From Clostridium isatidis (GTDB lineage Bacteria > Bacillota > Clostridia > Clostridiales > Clostridiaceae): 64,000 nucleotides of DNA. The stretch spans positions 2,370,001 through 2,434,000 of the forward strand of contig NZ_CP016786.1 of NCBI RefSeq assembly GCF_002285495.1. The letters run 5' to 3'. A model generated the notes under the pieces. That model did no database searches. It was given only the letters and a program-made list of their open reading frames with translations, and was not told the origin of the DNA. This document shows positions 27,606 through 36,063 of this stretch, piece by piece. The translations under genes were made by a program, and so were the position numbers. Numbering within the stretch: the stretch's first letter is position 1; the number at the start of each line of letters is the position of its first letter.

Positions 27606-28067
27606 ATGAATTTTTATGTTAATAGTTTAGAAGAAACTACTAAAATCGGATCTTTATTAGGTAAGCTTGTACAGCCTGGTGATGTTATTTGCTTAACAGG
27701 TGATTTGGGAACTGGCAAAACTCATATAACTAAAGGGATTGCTAAAGGCTTAGGAATTTCAGAACATATAACTAGTCCAACATTTACAATAGTGAATGAA
27801 TATGATTCAGGCAGACTTAAATTCTATCATTTTGATGTTTATAGAGTAAGTGATCCAGATGAAATTTACGCAATTGGCTTTGATGAATACATATTTTCCG
27901 ATGGAGTTTCTGTAATAGAATGGGCAAATTATATAGAAGAAATCTTACCAAAGGAATTTTTACATATTTACATAGAAAAAGATTTATCAAAGGGAGAAAA
28001 CTATAGAAAAATAACTATTACTCCTTATGGAGAAAGATATAATTATATAAAGGAGTTGAAAATATGA
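27606..28067 (+). CDS. tsaE: tRNA t6A synthesis ATPase TsaE
   Basis: 153 residues, normal for the family. A P-loop GDLGTGKTHITKG lies at about 32-44. ITSPTFTIVNEYDSG and the FYHFDVYR segment are TsaE hallmarks. It is the ATPase of the TsaB-TsaD-TsaE complex that puts threonylcarbamoyl on A37 of ANN-decoding tRNAs. First gene of tsaE-tsaB-rimI; its stop overlaps the tsaB start (ATGA). The ATG is preceded by AAAGGAT. Confidence 0.93.
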   Translation: MNFYVNSLEETTKIGSLLGKLVQPGDVICLTGDLGTGKTHITKGIAKGLGISEHITSPTFTIVNEYDSGRLKFYHFDVYRVSDPDEIYAIGFDEYIFSDGVSVIEWANYIEEILPKEFLHIYIEKDLSKGENYRKITITPYGERYNYIKELKI

Positions 28068-28780
28068 ATATCTTAAGTATTGATTCTTCCTCAAAGGTAG
28101 CAACAGCAGCAGTTTTAAACGAAAACGGCTTAATTGCAGAATATACTTTAAACAATAAATTAGAACATTCAGTATTATTAATGGATATGATTGATAATTT
28201 ATTAAAAGATTCTAATTTGACAATAGATAATATAGATGGTTTTGTAGCATCTAAAGGCCCTGGTTCCTTTACAGGCTTAAGAATAGGAATGGCAACAATT
28301 AAAGGCTTAAGCTTTGGTTCTAATAAACCTTATGTAAGTGTATCAAGCCTAGATGCTTTAGCTTATTCCCTAATAAATTTTGATGGTATTATATGTCCAA
28401 TTATGGATGCTTTAAGAGATAGTGTGTACACTTGTATTTACAAAAATAATAATGGAAAGCTGGAAGCCTTAATGGATTATGCTGCTCTAGATTTAGAAGA
28501 GCTGGTAAATCTTTTAAAAGAAAAAGGAGAAAAAGTTATTTTTACTGGTGACGGACTAGTAAAACATAAGGAATATCTAATCAATAATCTGGATAACTGT
28601 TATTTCCCCCCTAATCATTTAAGTGTGATTAGGGCTTCATCTCTAGGAGAGTTGGGATTAAAACTATTATTAGAAAATAAAGCTGATGATCCAAATTCAG
28701 CTCCATTTTATCTAAAGAAACCTCAAGCTCAAAGAGAATTAGAAAAGAGGTTGGCTCTAAAAAATGAAGATAACATATAG
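28064..28780 (+). CDS. tsaB: tRNA t6A synthesis protein TsaB
   Basis: 238 residues. An ASKHA-fold pseudo-enzyme: LSIDSSSKVATAAVL at the N-terminus and SKGPGSFTGLRIGMATIKGLSFG near 65-88 are family signatures. It binds TsaD and stabilises it. Its start overlaps the tsaE stop by four bases (AAAGGAG ribosome site inside tsaE), and its end overlaps rimI by 17 bases. The partner TsaD is not in the window. Confidence 0.92.
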   Translation: MNILSIDSSSKVATAAVLNENGLIAEYTLNNKLEHSVLLMDMIDNLLKDSNLTIDNIDGFVASKGPGSFTGLRIGMATIKGLSFGSNKPYVSVSSLDALAYSLINFDGIICPIMDALRDSVYTCIYKNNNGKLEALMDYAALDLEELVNLLKEKGEKVIFTGDGLVKHKEYLINNLDNCYFPPNHLSVIRASSLGELGLKLLLENKADDPNSAPFYLKKPQAQRELEKRLALKNEDNI

Positions 28781-29222
28781 ATTGATGATTAAAGAGGATA
28801 TAGACGGAATTTTTAATATAAGCACATTATCTTTTAATACGCCTTGGAGTAAAACTTCAATTTCAAATGAAATGAATAACCCTCTTGCTAAATACATAGT
28901 TGCAATAGATAACTCAATTAATGAAGTTGTTGGCTTTATAGGCGCATGGATAATTGCTGATGAAGCAGATATTATGAATATAGCAGTACACCCTGACTAC
29001 AGAAAACTTGGAATAGCCAGCAAGCTTTTAGCTTCATTAATAGATTTATGTAAAAATCTTAACTGCTCAAAAATTAATTTAGAAGTAAGAGCTTCAAATC
29101 TTCCAGCTCAAAATTTATATAAAAAATTCTCCTTTATAGAAAATGGAATAAGAAAAGGCTATTATCAAGATACTGGAGAAGACGCTATGCTTATGCAGTA
29201 CACAGTTCACAGAAATAAATAG
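28764..29222 (+). CDS. rimI: Ribosomal-protein-alanine acetyltransferase RimI
   Basis: 152 residues of GNAT fold. The acetyl-CoA-binding motif is VHPDYRKLGIASKLLASLI near 80-98, followed by LEVRASNLPAQNLYKKFSFIENGIRKGYYQ, the usual RimI C-terminal signature. It acetylates the N-terminal alanine of ribosomal protein S18. It completes the common tsaE-tsaB-rimI order. A terminator lies at 29324-29365. Confidence 0.9.
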   Translation: MKITYRLMIKEDIDGIFNISTLSFNTPWSKTSISNEMNNPLAKYIVAIDNSINEVVGFIGAWIIADEADIMNIAVHPDYRKLGIASKLLASLIDLCKNLNCSKINLEVRASNLPAQNLYKKFSFIENGIRKGYYQDTGEDAMLMQYTVHRNK

Positions 29223-29323
29223 TTTGAAGTGTGGAGGACTGAATGTGTATCAAAAGCAGTTTTCAGTCTTAAGATTTCAATTTTTAGATATTCATAATTC
29301 TCAGCCTTGCTGAAAATTTTAAA

Positions 29324-29365
29324 AAAAGAGTTATTCTATAAAACGCGCTATAGAATAACTCTTTT
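29324..29365. terminator. Bidirectional terminator between rimI and ribU
   Basis: A 17-bp stem, AAAAGAGTTATTCTATA against its exact complement, with an 8-base loop (AAACGCGC). It is flanked by A and T runs and serves both convergent genes. Confidence 0.85.
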
Positions 29366-29446
29366 CTATATTTTATTCGTATTTTCAGCCAATCTGAAAA
29401 TATTCCTTAATTATACACTTTGCATTTTGAATTACATAAGCTCTGT

Positions 29447-30016
29447 TTATGCATTTGCTTCTTTTCTAAAAACAGCCTTTTCAAGCCTTGCATGTAAGAC
29501 ATAAGTTATTGCTCCTACCATAATTGCTTTGATTCCGTTAAATGGTAATAAACCTACTGTAACATAATTCATCATCTCTTCTGGACTCATTTGCATTCCG
29601 TATAGTGGTATTAATATATATACATTTGCTAATATTCCTACAATTTCTACTGATACTAATCCAAGTAGCATACCTATTAAAAGAGATTTTTTGCTTCTAT
29701 TTATTTTGTACATAATTGCCGGTGGCAACACTAAGGAAACTCCAATTATAAAGTTTGCTAACTCTCCTACACCGGCACTGCTTGTACCCTTTACTACTAA
29801 AATAAGTAAATTCTTTATAAGCTCTATTACTACTGCTGCCATCGGGCCGAATGCCAGTCCCCCTATTAAAGCTGTCACATCACTTAAATCAATTTTTAAC
29901 CATGGAAATGGAAAAAATGGTATAGGGAAATCAAAGTACATTAAAATTACTGACATTGCCCCTAAAAGTGATATTTTCATAAATTTGTTTAAGTTTTGAT
30001 TTTGATAATTTTTCAT
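29447..30016 (-). CDS. ribU: Riboflavin ECF transporter S component RibU
   Basis: 189 residues with about six transmembrane helices. Signatures are MYFDFPIPFFPFPWLKIDLSDV near 25-45, LAFGPMAAVVIELIKNLL and GELANFI, as in RibU. It captures riboflavin and works with the shared EcfT/EcfA module, which is encoded elsewhere. The gene lies under an FMN riboswitch with its own terminator, which confirms the flavin role. GGGAGGAG precedes the ATG. Confidence 0.92.
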   Translation of the reverse strand: MKNYQNQNLNKFMKISLLGAMSVILMYFDFPIPFFPFPWLKIDLSDVTALIGGLAFGPMAAVVIELIKNLLILVVKGTSSAGVGELANFIIGVSLVLPPAIMYKINRSKKSLLIGMLLGLVSVEIVGILANVYILIPLYGMQMSPEEMMNYVTVGLLPFNGIKAIMVGAITYVLHARLEKAVFRKEANA

Positions 30017-30116
30017 TTTTGTCTCCTCCCAAACTCATTGCCTCAGGGAACTGGCGTAGATTGGAATAATCCGGTGATAATTTATTAACAAAATCCTTCT
30101 TTTTAACAACAAAAAA

Positions 30117-30140
30117 CCTGATGTAAAATATTACATCAGG
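30117..30140 (-). terminator. FMN riboswitch expression-platform terminator
   Basis: CCTGATGTAA / TTACATCAGG with a TTTTTTGTTG tail on the minus strand, between the FMN aptamer and the ribU ribosome site. FMN binding should favour this hairpin and shut off ribU. Confidence 0.8.
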
Positions 30141-30200
30141 GCTATATACATGCACAAGAAAGATTGCGTTAATAATTAAATTAAGCCATCTCACCACATA

Positions 30201-30312
30201 TACCTTCTTTCATCCAGACTATACTGTCGGCCTCGGAGTTTCACCGAATCATGCTAGATACTAGCTCGCGGGCTATACCGCCGGTGGGGAATTACGCCCC
30301 GCCCTGAAGATA
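30201..30312 (-). promoter_or_regulatory. FMN riboswitch (RFN element)
   Basis: The conserved core is present on the minus strand: CAGGGCGGGGCGTAATTCC, CACCGGCGGTATAGCCCGCG, GATTCGGTGAAACTCCGA, GCCGACAGTATAGTCTGGAT and GAAAGAAGG. It lies about 185 bases upstream of ribU and is followed by a terminator hairpin. Confidence 0.97.
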
Positions 30313-30383
30313 ATGTTATTATTTTTATTTCACTTTCATTATATGCTATAGTTATTAGTTTGACAAGCAAAATTTTTAACAAT

Positions 30384-32543
30384 TTATAAATCTTTCATCG
30401 ATAAAGAAATTCTCTTCTTCTTAACATCCACTTCAAGTATTTTTACCTCAACTACATCACCAACCTTAACTACATCTAGCGGATGTTTTATAAATTTATT
30501 TGACATTTGACTTTTATGAACTAAGCCATCTTGATGAACTCCAATATCTACAAAGGCTCCAAAATCTGCTACATTTCTAACAGTTCCTTTTAAAATTAGC
30601 CCTGGAGTTAAATCCTCCATATTTACTATTCCTGTTTTTAATATAGGCTTTGGCATTTCTTCTCTTGGATCTCTTCCTGGCTTCTTTAGTTCTTTTATTA
30701 TATCTAAAAGAGTTGGCTCTCCTAGCTTTAAACTTTCAAGAAGTTTCTTTATTTCTATTTTTTTTACTCTTTCCTCTATGTTATTTAAATTTTTATTTTT
30801 TAAATCTTCAATAGTATATCCAAGTTCCTTTATTAAATTTCTTGCCGCATCATAAGATTCTGGATGTACTGAAGTATTGTCTAAAGGCTCATTACTTTCC
30901 ATAACTCTTAAAAATCCAGCACATTGTTCAAAAACTTTTGGTCCTAATCTCTTCACCTTTAATAGCTCTTTTCTATTCTTAAACCCTCCTACTTCATTTC
31001 TATATTCTACAATATTATTAGCTATAGTAGAATTTATACCTGATATATAAGTTAATAAGGATGGCGTAGCTGTATTTAAATCTACTCCTACCTTATTTAC
31101 ACAATCTTCTACTACCCCAGTTAAAGATTCATCTAATTTTTTAGGAGTTACATCATGTTGATATTGTCCTATACCTAAGGCCTTAGGATCGATTTTAACC
31201 AATTCCGCCATAGGATCCTGAAGTCTTCTTCCTATTGATATTGCCCCTCTTATAGTTACATCTAAATCAGGGTATTCCTTAGAAGCAAGTTCTGAAGCAG
31301 AATAAACCGATGCTCCTGCTTCTGATACAATAACATATGCTACTTCCTTAGCACTTTCGCTTTTTATTTCTGAAATCATCTCTGCTATAACTTCTTCTGA
31401 CTCCCTTGAAGCAGTTCCATTACCTAGTGATATAACATCTACATTATATTTTTTTATTAAACCCTTAAGTATTTCCTTGGTTTCTTTTATTTTATTTTGT
31501 GGTGCTGTTGGATACACTGTTGCTTTATCTAAGAACTTTCCAGTGCTATCTAAAATGGCAACTTTACAACCTGTTCTAAAACCCGGGTCAAAACCCATTA
31601 CTACTTTCCCCTTAATTGGAGGCTGCATTAGTAGAGATTTTAGGTTTTCTTTAAATATTTTTATTGCTCCCTCTTCTCCAATGCTTGTAAGTTCATTTCT
31701 AACTTCTCTTTCTATTGATGGATATATCAATCGCTTTAACGAATCCTTTATTGCTAGTTTTAAATAGTCATCAGTAATAGAATTTGATTTTAATATTTCC
31801 TTTTCTAAATAATTTATTATCTTTTCTTCATTTACTACTATTTTTACTTGAAGAACTTTTTCTTTTTCTCCTCTATTAATTGCTAAAATTCTATGGGATG
31901 GTATTTTACTTACTTCTTCACTATAATCATAATACATTTCATATGGAGTATCTTCTTCACTGCTTCCTTTAGTTTCTATTTTACCTTCTTTTAAAACTAA
32001 ATTTCTTATCCATTTTCTATACTTAGCTTCGTCAGATATAACTTCTGCTATTATATCTAAAGCTCCATTTATTGCATCTTCTTGGTTATTCACCTCTTTT
32101 TCTTCATCTATATATTTCTTTATCTCTTCTTCTATATTTCCCCTAAAGCTTCCATCTAGAATTAAATCTGCTAAAGGCTTTAATCCCCTTTCTAAAGCCT
32201 TAGTTGCTCTAGTTCTCTTTTTTTGCTTATAAGGTCTATAAACATCTTCAACTTCTGTTAAGGATGAAGCATTTTCTAAGGCTTTTACTATTTCTTCTGT
32301 TAATTTCCCCTGTTCTTCAATTAATCTTTTTACATCTTCTTTTCTTTCCTTTAGATTTCTAAGATATGTTAATCTTTCAAAAAAGTCTCTTAAAATTTCA
32401 TCACTTAAGCCACCAGTCTGCTCTTTTCTATATCTTGAAATAAAAGGTACTGTATTTCCAGCATCTAATAATTCTATTACATTATTTACTTGAGTTATAC
32501 TTATATTAAGTTCTGATGAAAGCTTACCTACTATATCTACCAT
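30384..32543 (-). CDS. tex: Tex family RNA-binding transcription accessory protein
   Basis: 719 residues, normal for Tex. The N-terminal helical region begins LNISITQVNNVIELLDAGNTVPFISRYRKE. A YqgF/RNase H-like domain starts near 325 (VVMGFDPGFRTGCKVAILD). Helix-hairpin-helix motifs follow (GVDLNTATPSLLTYISG, VEYRNEVGGFKNRKELLKVKRLG). A C-terminal S1 domain lies near 645-718 (KGTVRNVADFGAFVDIG). Tex binds RNA or nucleic acid and affects transcription and toxin expression in other bacteria; its exact mechanism is unsettled. Monocistronic. Confidence 0.93.
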   Translation of the reverse strand: MVDIVGKLSSELNISITQVNNVIELLDAGNTVPFISRYRKEQTGGLSDEILRDFFERLTYLRNLKERKEDVKRLIEEQGKLTEEIVKALENASSLTEVEDVYRPYKQKKRTRATKALERGLKPLADLILDGSFRGNIEEEIKKYIDEEKEVNNQEDAINGALDIIAEVISDEAKYRKWIRNLVLKEGKIETKGSSEEDTPYEMYYDYSEEVSKIPSHRILAINRGEKEKVLQVKIVVNEEKIINYLEKEILKSNSITDDYLKLAIKDSLKRLIYPSIEREVRNELTSIGEEGAIKIFKENLKSLLMQPPIKGKVVMGFDPGFRTGCKVAILDSTGKFLDKATVYPTAPQNKIKETKEILKGLIKKYNVDVISLGNGTASRESEEVIAEMISEIKSESAKEVAYVIVSEAGASVYSASELASKEYPDLDVTIRGAISIGRRLQDPMAELVKIDPKALGIGQYQHDVTPKKLDESLTGVVEDCVNKVGVDLNTATPSLLTYISGINSTIANNIVEYRNEVGGFKNRKELLKVKRLGPKVFEQCAGFLRVMESNEPLDNTSVHPESYDAARNLIKELGYTIEDLKNKNLNNIEERVKKIEIKKLLESLKLGEPTLLDIIKELKKPGRDPREEMPKPILKTGIVNMEDLTPGLILKGTVRNVADFGAFVDIGVHQDGLVHKSQMSNKFIKHPLDVVKVGDVVEVKILEVDVKKKRISLSMKDL

Positions 32544-32733
32544 AATTGCCTCCTAGTTATAATTATTAGCCTAAAATTTACATAATGTTATTATAATACA
32601 ATATTCCACTTTAATAAAATAATTATATATTTATAAATAACTAAATATTTGTATTTATTAAAAGAATACATATTGATAGAAAAGTAAATTATAAGTATAA
32701 TTAGATTGTAAAATATTTCCAGAGGTGATTTTC

Positions 32734-33075
32734 TTGAAGAAGCTTGGTCTTATAATTAGCAGATTATTAAATATATTATTAATTTTTTTCATTATATTTA
32801 TTATTTTAAATGATTATCATATTATAGATTTTTCTAATACAGTAAAATATATTTTATATTTTTTAACTTTTATTTTAATACTAATTTCTGCTACTAAAGA
32901 ATTGATTTTAAATAAATCTGGATTATCAAAATTTATTAATTTTATAATATTATTTTGTTCTATAGCAGGAGGCGTCTTTTCAATTCAAGCAAACCAAATT
33001 AATATTTTAATTTATATATGTATCATTTCATCTTTAATATATTGCTTTATCGAATTGGTTTATAGAAGAGCATAG
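32734..33075 (+). CDS. Small four-helix membrane protein, unknown
   Basis: 113 residues with about four hydrophobic helices and almost no soluble part (KLGLIISRLLNILLIFFII at the start, IYICIISSLIYCFIEL at the end). I start at TTG 32734 because AGAGGTGA ends seven bases upstream; an in-frame GTG lies inside that site. It is 85 bases upstream of the M28 peptidase gene on the same strand and could be cotranscribed. I do not recognise a family. Confidence 0.55.
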   Translation: MKKLGLIISRLLNILLIFFIIFIILNDYHIIDFSNTVKYILYFLTFILILISATKELILNKSGLSKFINFIILFCSIAGGVFSIQANQINILIYICIISSLIYCFIELVYRRA

Positions 33076-33160
33076 AAAATTATATTTATTTTTATTTACT
33101 TTCATATTATTTATCCTCATTTAATATGATTAACTATAATCAATTTAAGAGGGTAAGTAT

Positions 33161-34516
33161 ATGAAAAAAAAATTAATCTATTTTACATCACTTTTAACAG
33201 TTCTTATTTTATTAGCTTTATCTATATTTTTAAATTTTACATATTCACCTTTTAACGCTGATAATGTAAAAAATAATATTGCTTTATTTTCTTCAGAAAC
33301 TTATGAAGGAAGACTTCCAGGAACTAAAGGGAACCTTCTAGTTGGTGAAATTATAAGAAACAATTTTCAAACTAATAATTTAGTTCCTCTAAATGAAGAT
33401 TATAAGGAAAGTTTTAAAGCTCTTTGCCCAGTTAAAGAGAATTCATCAGCTTCTATTAAGATATTATCTGAAGATAAAATTATAGAAGAATTGAAGTATG
33501 GTACTGATTATAAAGAAGATATGCTTAATTTTAGAAGCAATACTATTACTTTCTCTAAGGATGACAAAATAAATATTTATACAAATTCCTTTGAAGTCAT
33601 AACTGATAATGGCAATTGCTTATTTTACGTACCTAAAAATAATGATTTTTCTTTTAGAAGTTCCTTTATGAGTGATTTTCCTTATGATATGTTAATAGCC
33701 ATTACTACTGATACTTATAATAAAATTCTAAATTCAGTCAGGAGTGGTTTAACAATTTCCGTTAATATACCTTTCACAATTTCCGAAAAGGAATTATTTA
33801 ATGTTGTTGGAGTAATTGAAGGAAGCTCAGATAATCTTCCACCTCTTGTACTAACTGCCCATTATGATCATTTAGGAAAGGATGGGCTTAATAATACTTA
33901 TAAAGGTGCATTAGATAATGCTTCTGGAACTTCCTTTTTATTAGAACTTCAGAGAACTCTAAGCAGTTTTAAAAAACCTAAACGTGATATTATCTTTGTA
34001 GCCTTAAATGCTGAGGAATTTGGTTTGCTGGGTTCTAAGAGTTTTGCTGAAAGAAATTATGATATTATAAAAGATGCAGAAATTATAAACTTTGATATGA
34101 TAGGAAGCGAAGATTATCCATTAACCTTAATGCTTGGAATAGCTGCTAAAAATAAAGAATCTAAATTATTAGATTCTATAATAGAAATAGCTGAAGATAA
34201 TAAAGTTAAAACCGAAGTAGTATATGAAGATTCTAGTGATCATGCAAGCTTTAATAATGAAGAAATAGATGCTTTAAGTTTCTGCCATAGCGATACTAGT
34301 AGAATTCACACTCCAAATGATACAGTTGAATATATAAGTACAGAAGCCATAGAAAGTGCTTATTCAGTTATCCAAGATAAGATCTACGATTCCTGCTACA
34401 GTAATTTAACAATATTCTTTTATACAGAAACTTCAATAATAACTTTCTCTACTCTATTGTTTCTTCTAATTGTAGTTCCAATTATATTGAAAAAAATAGA
34501 TAAAAAAGCAAACTAA
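33161..34516 (+). CDS. M28-family zinc aminopeptidase, membrane anchored
   Basis: 451 residues. An N-terminal helix (about 5-25) exports or anchors the protein, and a C-terminal helix lies at about 423-445. The peptidase domain carries the M28 zinc ligands: TAHYDHLG near 233 (His), GALDNASGTS (Asp), NAEEFGLLGSKSF (Glu-Glu), NFDMIGSE (Asp) and SRIHTPNDT near 385 (His). It should remove N-terminal residues from peptides outside the cell. Start is at ATG after a GAGGG site. A perfect terminator follows at 34527-34558. Confidence 0.87.
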   Translation: MKKKLIYFTSLLTVLILLALSIFLNFTYSPFNADNVKNNIALFSSETYEGRLPGTKGNLLVGEIIRNNFQTNNLVPLNEDYKESFKALCPVKENSSASIKILSEDKIIEELKYGTDYKEDMLNFRSNTITFSKDDKINIYTNSFEVITDNGNCLFYVPKNNDFSFRSSFMSDFPYDMLIAITTDTYNKILNSVRSGLTISVNIPFTISEKELFNVVGVIEGSSDNLPPLVLTAHYDHLGKDGLNNTYKGALDNASGTSFLLELQRTLSSFKKPKRDIIFVALNAEEFGLLGSKSFAERNYDIIKDAEIINFDMIGSEDYPLTLMLGIAAKNKESKLLDSIIEIAEDNKVKTEVVYEDSSDHASFNNEEIDALSFCHSDTSRIHTPNDTVEYISTEAIESAYSVIQDKIYDSCYSNLTIFFYTETSIITFSTLLFLLIVVPIILKKIDKKAN

Positions 34517-34526
34517 AAAACTTATT

Positions 34527-34558
34527 AAAAAAGAAGATTGAATACAATCTTCTTTTTT
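34527..34558 (+). terminator. Terminator of the M28 peptidase gene
   Basis: AAAAAAGAAGATTG / CAATCTTCTTTTTT with a 4-base loop. The stem is nearly the same as the terminator at 6856-6883. Confidence 0.85.
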
Positions 34559-34658
34559 ATGATTCTAATTAACAATTTAAATAGAAACTGCTGTTTACTT
34601 TTTAAATTTATATTCCAAATTATTTAATTCTATAGAAATTAAGCTAATTTATGCATTG

Positions 34659-35757
34659 TTAATTATTTTTAAGATATGCTATTATAAAATTATCTATTTC
34701 CCCATTCATAACCGCATTTAAATTTGCTGTTTCTTCATTCGTTCTATGATCTTTAACTAAATTATATGGATGGAATACATAGGATCTTATCTGACTTCCC
34801 CATCCCATATCCTTTAATTCACCTGTTAAATCTTCTATCTTCTCTTTATGTGCTCTTTCTTTTAATTCAATCAACTTTGCTTTAAGCATTGCCATTGCTG
34901 CTTCCTTGTTGGCAATTTGGCTTCTTTCACTTTGACATTGAACTACTATTCCTGTTTTTAAATGGGTAATCCTTATAGCTGATTCTGTTTTGTTAACATG
35001 TTGACCTCCAGCTCCGCTTGCTCTAAAGGTATCTACCTTAATATCTTCTGCTCTTATTTCTATATCCTGATCTTTTGTAAGTTCAGGTAATACTTCTACT
35101 GAAGCAAAGGAAGTTTGTCTTTTCCCATTGGCATTAAAAGGAGATATTCTAACCAATCTATGAATTCCCTTTTCTGCTTTTAAATAGCCATAGGCAAAAT
35201 CACCCTTAACCTTTAAGGTAACACTTTTTATTCCTGCTTCATCCCCCTCTAGATAGTCTAAAGTATCAACCTTATAGCCCTTCTTCTCACACCATCTTGT
35301 GTACATTCTAAGTAACATTTCTGTCCAGTCATTTGCATCAGTACCACCAACACCGGCATGTAAAGTTAATATTGCATTATTTCCATCATATTCTCCTGAT
35401 AAAAGAAGTTCTATCTTATATTCATTTACTTCTTTTTCAATACTTCTTATTTCAGCTATAATTTCACTAATTGTTTCCTCATCATCATCTTCTAACAACT
35501 CTGCTAAAACTTCAACATCTTCTACTCTTCTGTTTAAGGAATCATACCTTTCTATTTTATCTTTAATTCTTTTGCTTTCTTTCGTAACTTCTTCAGCTCT
35601 ATTTATATCTTGCCAAAAGTCCTTTTCCTGCATTTTAAGATCAAGTTCCTGTAATTCCTTTAAAAGTGCTTCCTTGTCAAAGAGAAGCCCCCATTTCCTT
35701 TATATTCTTTTTAATATCATTAAGCTTAGATAATTCTGCTTCTAACCTAACTATCAC
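34659..35757 (-). CDS. prfB: Peptide chain release factor 2 with programmed +1 frameshift
   Basis: Release factor for UGA and UAA stops. The first 26 codons run from GTG 35757 (MIVRLEAELSKLND) to CTT at 35682-35680 and meet TGA at 35679-35677. The context CTT TGA C is the classical RF2 autoregulatory frameshift, with a GGGGGC internal Shine-Dalgarno-like stretch just upstream. After a +1 shift the frame continues with Asp to 34659 (total about 366 residues). The release domain shows the SPF-like determinant region and ASGAGGQHVNKTESAIRITH with the catalytic GGQ. It follows secA, as in Bacillus. GGGTGAT serves the GTG start. Confidence 0.93.
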
Positions 35758-35846
35758 TTTTATCACCCTAACTTTAATTTTTATTATTAAAATCACCTAT
35801 ATAGATATAAGAAATAAAATTATAGTACTTATATTTTAATAAAAAA

Positions 35847-35998
35847 GTTCACAATTTACAGTGCACAATTTTGGATAAAACTACTAGTTAGTTTCTAAAA
35901 TTTAAGTTATAGCAACTAGAAAGTAGCTTGTAAAAAATTTGTTACTTCAGCTAAGCTGAATTATTTCCTTAACTGTGGACTGTGCCTTGTGAACTGTG
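35847..35998. repeat. Miniature inverted-repeat-like element between secA and prfB
   Basis: The left end AGTTCACAATTTACAGTGCACA and the right end (35972-35998) are imperfect inverted copies (GTTCACAA, ACAGT and CACA blocks shared), about 150 bases apart. The middle holds TTCAGCTAAGCTGAA. No ORF is present. It fills most of the 306-base gap between prfB and secA. Related fragments occur at 1520, 21715, 29300, 54310 and 62500. Confidence 0.5.
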
Positions 35999-36063
35999 TA
36001 CTATTAAAATTAAATTCTTATTGTTTTAATTCTAAATTAATTTGTAGCTAACTGTTTAATATT

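Noticed and set aside
29931..30197. Minus-strand 88-codon frame before ribU
   Set aside because: It covers the riboswitch expression platform and overlaps the ribU start; the FMN element explains the region.
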